64,000 nucleotides of DNA from assembly GCA_020055645.1 (NCBI GenBank), contig CM034548.1, forward strand, positions 21,916,701-21,980,700, in the 5' to 3' direction. Below, one piece after another: positions 58,627-64,000 of the stretch (the first letter of the stretch is position 1; each line of letters starts with the position of its first letter). Made by a program: the position numbers and the translations under genes. Source of the DNA: Tomocerus qinae (taxonomy: Eukaryota; Arthropoda; Collembola; Entomobryomorpha; Tomoceridae). The notes below the pieces were generated by a model. The model had not been told where the DNA came from, did not search any database, and saw nothing but the letters and a program-made list of their open reading frames with translations.

Positions 58627-59068
58627 AGTTACAGAAAAAACGAAAGTATTTTCAGTTATTACAAAAACATTTCAATTTCAACTAAAAACGCTAAACAAAT
58701 TATTTTATTCTTTGTTATTTACTTACAAGTATTTTTCTTATCCATAAATTATCAACAATTAATCTAGAGTACTTTCCACCAGTTATGTATTCTAATGTTT
58801 TATTTATAGTAGTTATTCATAATATAGGTAAGAGTTATCTGCTAAATTTTATCTAAGATGACACTTTTAAATACTGTTATTGATTTTATTTTTCATGGAT
58901 ACACTTTTTCCACAATCTATGAATACATTGTCATTGTAGACTAGAAAAGTGCAATTTTGAGTACCTAACTATAGTTTATCTGTCAATGACATATTGACAA
59001 AAGACCCTTATTTATTTATATATTGTTGATGATTATTACTTACTTGTGACATTGAAGAAATCCGTGTT

Positions 59069-59074
59069 AATAAA
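59069..59074 (+). terminator. Candidate poly(A) signal of NRBF2
   Basis: AATAAA, 443 bp after the stop codon, followed at once by GT-rich TGTGTTACAG. It is the first canonical hexamer on the + strand downstream of the gene. Confidence 0.4.
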
Positions 59075-59559
59075 TGTGTTACAGATTTAAAGATATGACT
59101 AAAGATAAATACTGAGAAAATATTATAAGCAAAAATCCTTGAAAAACGTGTTATTGAAAAATAGGTTGATAATAAATAAATAACATATGAAATATGTTCA
59201 TACTTATCTCATACTACTGAACCAGCTAAGGGGCAAAACCTAACACTCAAAGAGAAATTCAGCAGGCCATCCACCATAGCAGTAAAAACATTTTCAACAA
59301 ATCATCAGAATTCTTTAGGTTATTATTATGTTAACATTGTAAATACAATACAACAATTTAAAAGGTATACTTTTACTTTCTAGAGTGTTAGAATATTTGA
59401 GATGTGCAGAGCCTCAAACTCATTTCGAATTTCAGTTTCAAACTTTAACAGCTAAAAGTACTTTATGAAACATGATTTTTCCGAGTTATACTTTTTTGTT
59501 GAAAATGCATCATTTCGAAATTAACGCCAAAATTTTCGTGGAGATAGTTTGGCATATCT

Positions 59560-60045
59560 GTATCTGAATGACAACTGTAGCTCCGAAACTACTCATCCGA
59601 TTTGTTTCAAAATTGACTGGCAAGTAAAGAAGAATATTTTCTAGACACTACCTTTATAAAATGTTTCAAAATTTTTTTCAAAAGTTTTTTCTGAAATTAT
59701 GAAATTGTGACTACACTATCTAAGAAAAACGATTGTATCTTCAAAACTGCTCATCCGATTGGAGTGAAACCTTAAATAGAAGGATACACAAGAATGTTTT
59801 CTAGACACTACTTTCATAAAATGTCTCAAAAAGTTTTAAAAACATTTATTTTTTGAATTTGAGAAAATGTAATGTCAACATCGAAGAAAAACGGTTGTAT
59901 CTTCCAAACTACTTATCCGATTTGAGTGAAACCTTTATAGAAAGATAGAAAAGAGTGTTTTCTAGACAATAGTTTTATAAAAATGTTTCAAAACTGTTTT
60001 TGAAATTGTGTAAATGTGACTATAACATCGAAGAATATCATGAAG
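59560..60045. repeat. Three-copy ~160-bp tandem repeat
   Basis: The core CGAAACTACTCATCCGATTTG recurs with variation at about 59585, 59743 and 59905. Each copy is followed by GAAACCTT/GACTGG, AGAATGTTTTCTAGACACTA and ATAAAATGTTTCAAAA, and then a T-rich spacer. Spacings are about 158 and 162 bp. It sits between two convergent genes and abuts the TAZ gene 3' end, so it may be transcribed in a 3' UTR. Confidence 0.85.
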
Positions 60046-60115
60046 ATATTTTTTTTAAATCCTTAATACAGGATAAATAGCTTTAAATTTTAAATATTTG
60101 GGTATTATTTGTATT

Positions 60116-60941
60116 TTATGGAAAATTTCGAAAAAACACCTGTTTAGATGGTCCAGGAATGGATGGAGAAGAATTCATGGCAGAATCAGTTGACGCATTT
60201 GGGCACAGTGGGACACCGCAATTGGTTTCTTGACAAAATTTAGCGTGTTTGGCACTAAAAGATAAAACCGCCCAGCATTTATCGCAGTTAGTGTCTTTCT
60301 GACATTTCTTTTCCTGTAACACAAAAAGGTAAATGATTACAATGTCTATAGTGAATTATAAAAATGGACTATTTGAACTTTACATTAAAATGTGCCACAA
60401 GGGGATTCATGGACCGACAGCCTCCATTACCGCACTGGTTGCCGTTGCAGTTAGCACAAATGTTTTTACATATCTTCGCTTTTTCTTGCGTATCAGCAGA
60501 TGAGATTTTTTGTTCGGCTAAGTCAGCGGTAGGTGTAGACTGAATACGTTTTAAAAAATGAGATGAATTTGGGTTTTGGGGACACAGTGGTACCAGACAT
60601 GTGGCTAGTTGGCACATTTCCCCATGCATTCCACTGAACAATATAGCTGAAAAACATTTTTCGCAATTTTGGTTGCCCTTGCACAATCCTTCCTGAATAG
60701 TGAATGTTCAGTCATCAGTCATGATTCAAATAAAAAACATAAAAAATGGATGGAATATGGACATTACTCTTAAATGTATAATCAGTGGCTTCATGACGCA
60801 ACAGTTCTGTTCGGTGCAGTTTTCGTTATTGCATTCGGAGGCACAAACATAGGCATCCAAGACATTTTTCCTGGAACGTACCTCATCCGCGCTACGATTT
60901 TCCGTCGTTGGAAGTTTATCTTTTTGTGCTCCGGCTTCCAT
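60116..60941 (-). CDS. Double TAZ zinc-finger protein, CBP/p300-type TAZ domains only
   Basis: Join on the minus strand of 60941-60768, 60692-60384 and 60313-60116: 681 nt, 226 aa. Introns are 75 and 70 bp, both GT-AG and phase 0. Two TAZ domains: residues 33-95 (C33-x3-C37-x4-C42-x4-C47; H56-x5-C62-x5-C68-x2-C71; H81-x3-C85-x4-C90-x4-C95) and about 133-198 with the same second and third sites (H159, C165, C171, C174; H184, C188, C193, C198). They align closely with CBP TAZ2 (NNENC/RNANC, VMKPLIIH/KMKRVVQH, CxVPLC/CPVPFC). The first-site His is Cys in domain 1 and shifted in domain 2. No KIX, bromodomain or acetyltransferase part is present. TAZ domains bind activation domains, so an adaptor or competitor of CBP is an inference. 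A strong acceptor (gtttgtccag) 4 nt before the ATG implies an upstream leader exon, so further N-terminal coding cannot be fully excluded. Confidence 0.85.
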
Positions 60942-61639
60942 TATCCTGGACAAACATTGAAAAAAAAATTATTCAGATTAGCTCCAATCCAATACATTCA
61001 ACATTGTTAGGGTCTTCAACTCCTCTTATGGTAGAAAACTACACAACATTATTTAAATGATGGTTCTGAATAATTTTTGGTTTATCAAGAAAGAGTATCA
61101 ACTCAATAATTCTACATCATCGATGCTAGGGAGGAATATACAGAAATCTGCCTTACCATTGATTGGTAACAACCTAACAACTATATAAATACACACACAC
61201 TTTGGCCTACAGGTAGATATTATGTTCGTAAATATAATCAGCAAAGGTTTAGCATAATCCTCAAAATTATGAATAAATGCACTCTTATTTCTAACAACCA
61301 AACTAACTAAATTAATGTAAATTTACCTATCAAAATAGTAAAGTTACATTCAGAATGGATCACTTCGTATTAGTGTAAGAACTCGTAAGAACTAACGTCC
61401 AGCTAGATTATTTCCAGTTTATTTTATCGGGTCCGTTGTTAGAAATTGGAATGAGCTGTAGAATGGTTTGACTCTGAGATGCGTAGCAGATTTGGTATCT
61501 AGATTCTAAAGGTCTATGATACGGCGTGCAAATGCATGTAGAGGCAGCAGGAATTGTGTTTTTCTGCTTTGTGCTTGTGGCTTGGCTGTTATCTTTTCGA
61601 ATTTCTTTTCATGAAATGTAGATTCCCGATGCGACCCAC
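60942..61639 (-). other. Upstream region of the TAZ gene, probable leader intron and promoter
   Basis: The acceptor (T9 run, ...caatgtttgtccag, AG at 60946-60945) shows the transcript begins further right. A possible donor is GATAG|GTAAAT around 61333. 61430-61600 on the + strand contains SVVRNWNEL followed by stops, faintly like the C-terminal tail of non-LTR reverse transcriptases. Nothing firm. Confidence 0.35.
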
Positions 61640-61690
61640 TTCCCCGGCTATCCCTTAGTCTTCGGCGGCGTGAGTTCTCGGTAGGTATCT
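61640..61690. promoter_or_regulatory. GC-rich patch with + strand donor, possible promoter
   Basis: A short patch (GCGACCCACTTCCCCGGC, TTCGGCGGCGTGAG) is strikingly GC-rich for the area and ends in TTCTCG|GTAGGTATC, a reasonable + strand donor near 61681. It may be the promoter region of the TAZ gene on the minus strand and/or a first exon running right. Confidence 0.3.
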
Positions 61691-63101
61691 ATTTTATTAT
61701 ATTAAAACTTATTAATCTTTATCAATCACTACTATCTTAAAGATGGTAAGTATAACAGAATACAATGAAATGGAAAACGTATCGAATTCATTTTTCTTTT
61801 ATCCAATGAGCAGTGTTGCCATTGCAAGGTTACCACTTCTGTCTTTTTCCGAAGGCTGTCATGCAAAGTATTGAGACTAGCTATTTAAACTTTTACAGTA
61901 AGTACAGTAAAATTACAATCACTAACATCAAGCAATTAAAGATCAGTTTCATGTGTGAGAAATTTTAAAAGCCTTTCATTTACATTGACATTATGACAAT
62001 TTTCAAGCTATGGCTTTTAAACTAATATATTAAATCAAAAAATATGAAGACTAAAAATAATGTAAATATTGTCTTCTAAAAAGTGAAGTATTTTTGACGA
62101 TATTCCACTTCCTTCTCATTTTACATATTTTCGAAAGAAAAAGCAATGTTTGAGAGTTACTAATAGTATGCACTATATAATGACATGCTTAGATATGTCT
62201 TTGCGTGCATTTTCGATATGTATGCTAATAACCAATAATCATTTTGACGATATATCCATCAACTAATGTATCAAATGCTGGCATGTACCATGTATTATGT
62301 ATCACCAAATTATATTAATTGTTAATAGCATAAATACTTTAACTTCATATTATTTTTGATAGGTTCTCTATAACTATAGCGTTCATTTTTGTCAATTTTT
62401 GCTTTGTGTTTGTTCAAAATTTTATCTACAGCATAAGGGTCTCTTGTCTCTTGTGGTTTTTGCTATTTTTGTAAACCTTATATTTAAAATTGTTAGAATT
62501 CGGAAAATCTTGTTCATTCTATCTACCCTGTCATCCTGTCTTCCTTTTCAATGTCTTCCTTATCTACATAATATACCTATATGGATCATTTCATTGGATT
62601 ATTAGATTGGATTATTTGGAGTTGTGACATGAAAATATTTGACTGCCACTATAAAATGGCATGGTTTATGAAACATGATACGTTTTTTAATTTCGCAAAC
62701 TCACCAGACACTTAAATTCATGATCTGCCCTAACGTTAGTACGTTAGTAAAGTTGGGGTTGTTATATGAACGAGAACAACGTGTTACTGATGTTGTATGT
62801 ACTGTAACTATGAGGAAATTATGACGTACAACAGGATTTAATTTAGGGATGAATTTAGTTACTTCCTATAATTTATAATGTATAGACCGAACCAGTAGCA
62901 AGCAGTAAACACACACGACATCAGTTTTGTGTACCACAGTACCACTTATGCAGCTCCATGCTTTTGCATCAATTTCTGTTCATTTCATTCATCCATGTAC
63001 TACTTGTACAGTATTATTGAGCTACTAGAATAAATTTCGTATTTACCATTACAAGATAACTAAAATTTCGAAATTCAACGGTTCTCCATCTTCTAGCAGC
63101 T
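61691..63101. other. Intergenic, no gene recognised
   Basis: AT-rich; no coding exon with family resemblance on either strand. Confidence 0.5.
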
Positions 63102-63248
63102 TTACCCAACTTCTTTGACTTTGTACTTCATTGGTTTCATTGCGCTTGGTCCGAGCCGACCTGTGTTGAACGCGTTGAACGGTTTCTCCTTCTGTACCAG
63201 TAACGTTGCTCGTCTCACGGACGGGGTAATATCAGGGCTTTTGTACAA
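63102..63248 (-). CDS. Candidate C-terminal exon of a gene extending to the right
   Basis: A minus-strand frame of about 48 codons (LYKSPDITPSVRRATLL ... AMKPMKYKVKEVG) ends at TAA (63104-63102). The DNA is GC-richer than its flanks and the residues are charged and varied rather than hydrophobic. A weak acceptor (gtacaaaag) may open it; an in-frame stop lies just upstream of 63248. No family was recognised. On the + strand an ATG-rich frame at 63266-63448, behind a gattttag acceptor, is an alternative reading of the same area. Confidence 0.2.
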   Translation of the reverse strand: MYKSPDITPSVRRATLLVQKEKPFNAFNTGRLGPSAMKPMKYKVKEVG

Positions 63249-64000
63249 TCAAGCCTAAGATTTTAGTGAATAGAAATCGGATAACAATGAAAGCTGATAG
63301 CGAGATGAAAATGTCTTCTGGGCCTGTGTTGAGAGGTTCACTGAGCTTTTGTTCGTGCTCACTGCACCCCGTCCTCGGTTTTACCTTTCATCATTCTCCA
63401 ATATATACTCAGAGTAGAACCTTGGGAAGTATAACACGGTTGCTTTAAAAATTGCCAAAGAATTTAGTAATACAACACTAATTAGAATCATTAAAAAATC
63501 CTAATAATACTGCATTGAAAGCTGTTAATAACGTTAGGAGAATTCATAGCTGGGTAGAGAAACACCTAACAGGGTCAACATACAAATTTGTGACAATTAT
63601 ATTTTAAAACAAAGTTTCTGTCTACGGCGCAAGGCATATTTAAAAACAGGTAACTTTAAGGGCAGGAAATGATTTGTTTAAAAAAAAACTTAAGGAGGAA
63701 TTACACCGAACTGCTAAATATGGTGTTTATTTTCATGTTTCACACTTAAAATTGGGAGAAGGGGCTCCAGAGTACTTCCTGAGGGCGTTCGAATAAGCTA
63801 TCGCGGAAAGATTTCGCTATTCAAAATCCATTGTGGTGTAAACTACTGGATAAATCATAACCAACGCCCATCTGTTCAATCATACTGAAGACACCAAATC
63901 CTTTATGAACTGTCCGTTCTGAAATTATGTTCAAAAGATAAAGTGCGTTGTCCCCTTAATTCACACCTAATAATCTCATAATTTTAATAGTCAAGATCCA
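63249..64000. other. Window end, no gene established
   Basis: AT-rich after 63.45 kb. The + strand frame at 63266-63448 (contains MKADSEMKMSSGPVLRG) has no family match. The window stops before any gene structure can be resolved. Confidence 0.4.

Noticed and set aside
61430..61600. SVVRNWNEL-like peptide resembling the tail of non-LTR reverse transcriptases
   Set aside because: Only a few residues match, with stops on both sides; too short to call a LINE remnant.

Overview
This is animal nuclear DNA: AT-rich (roughly one third G+C), intron-bearing, with long gene-poor stretches and degenerate interspersed repeats. No rRNA, tRNA, CRISPR array or bacterial-type operon was seen. Family content (an EGR/Krox factor, an NRBF2 homologue, TAZ zinc fingers) says metazoan. 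The end of EGR finger 3 ([12 protein letters not shown]) suggests an invertebrate bilaterian, but the species cannot be fixed from the sequence.

Region 1 (about 9.8-18.1 kb, minus strand) is an EGR-family immediate-early transcription factor. Three coding exons (16383-16035, 11657-10951, 10457-9819) join with matching phases into a protein of about 564 residues with three C2H2 fingers and polyglutamine tracts. A probable leader exon ends at 17887 and carries a full cAMP-response element. Splicing it to the next exon would create a 51-codon upstream ORF whose stop overlaps the egr start as ATGA.

Region 2 (about 18-57 kb) has no recognisable protein gene. It holds GC-richer islands a few kb apart. 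Around several of them the + strand changes from G-rich/C-poor on the left to C-rich/G-poor on the right, as it does at the egr promoter. The islands carry AP-1, CArG, CRE-like and EGR-type sites and two exon-like segments facing egr. I read this as a candidate regulatory landscape, possibly with a distal promoter near 41.9 kb; this is inference. Mobile DNA here includes a 141-bp MITE-like element (33.4 kb) and a 1.1-kb inverted-repeat element with a (CCGT)n tract and a 40-bp minisatellite (51.6-52.7 kb), resembling Helentron-associated non-autonomous elements.

Region 3 (57.6-61 kb) is a compact tail-to-tail gene pair. A four-exon NRBF2 homologue on the + strand (245 aa; introns 93-100 bp) encodes an autophagy PI3-kinase complex subunit. 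A three-exon minus-strand gene (226 aa; introns 70 and 75 bp) encodes two tandem TAZ zinc-finger domains and none of the other CBP/p300 domains. Its introns fall at the same place in both TAZ repeats. This free-standing double-TAZ protein is the most unusual gene in the window. A three-copy ~160-bp tandem repeat lies between the two 3' ends. The last 3 kb may hold the edge of another gene.
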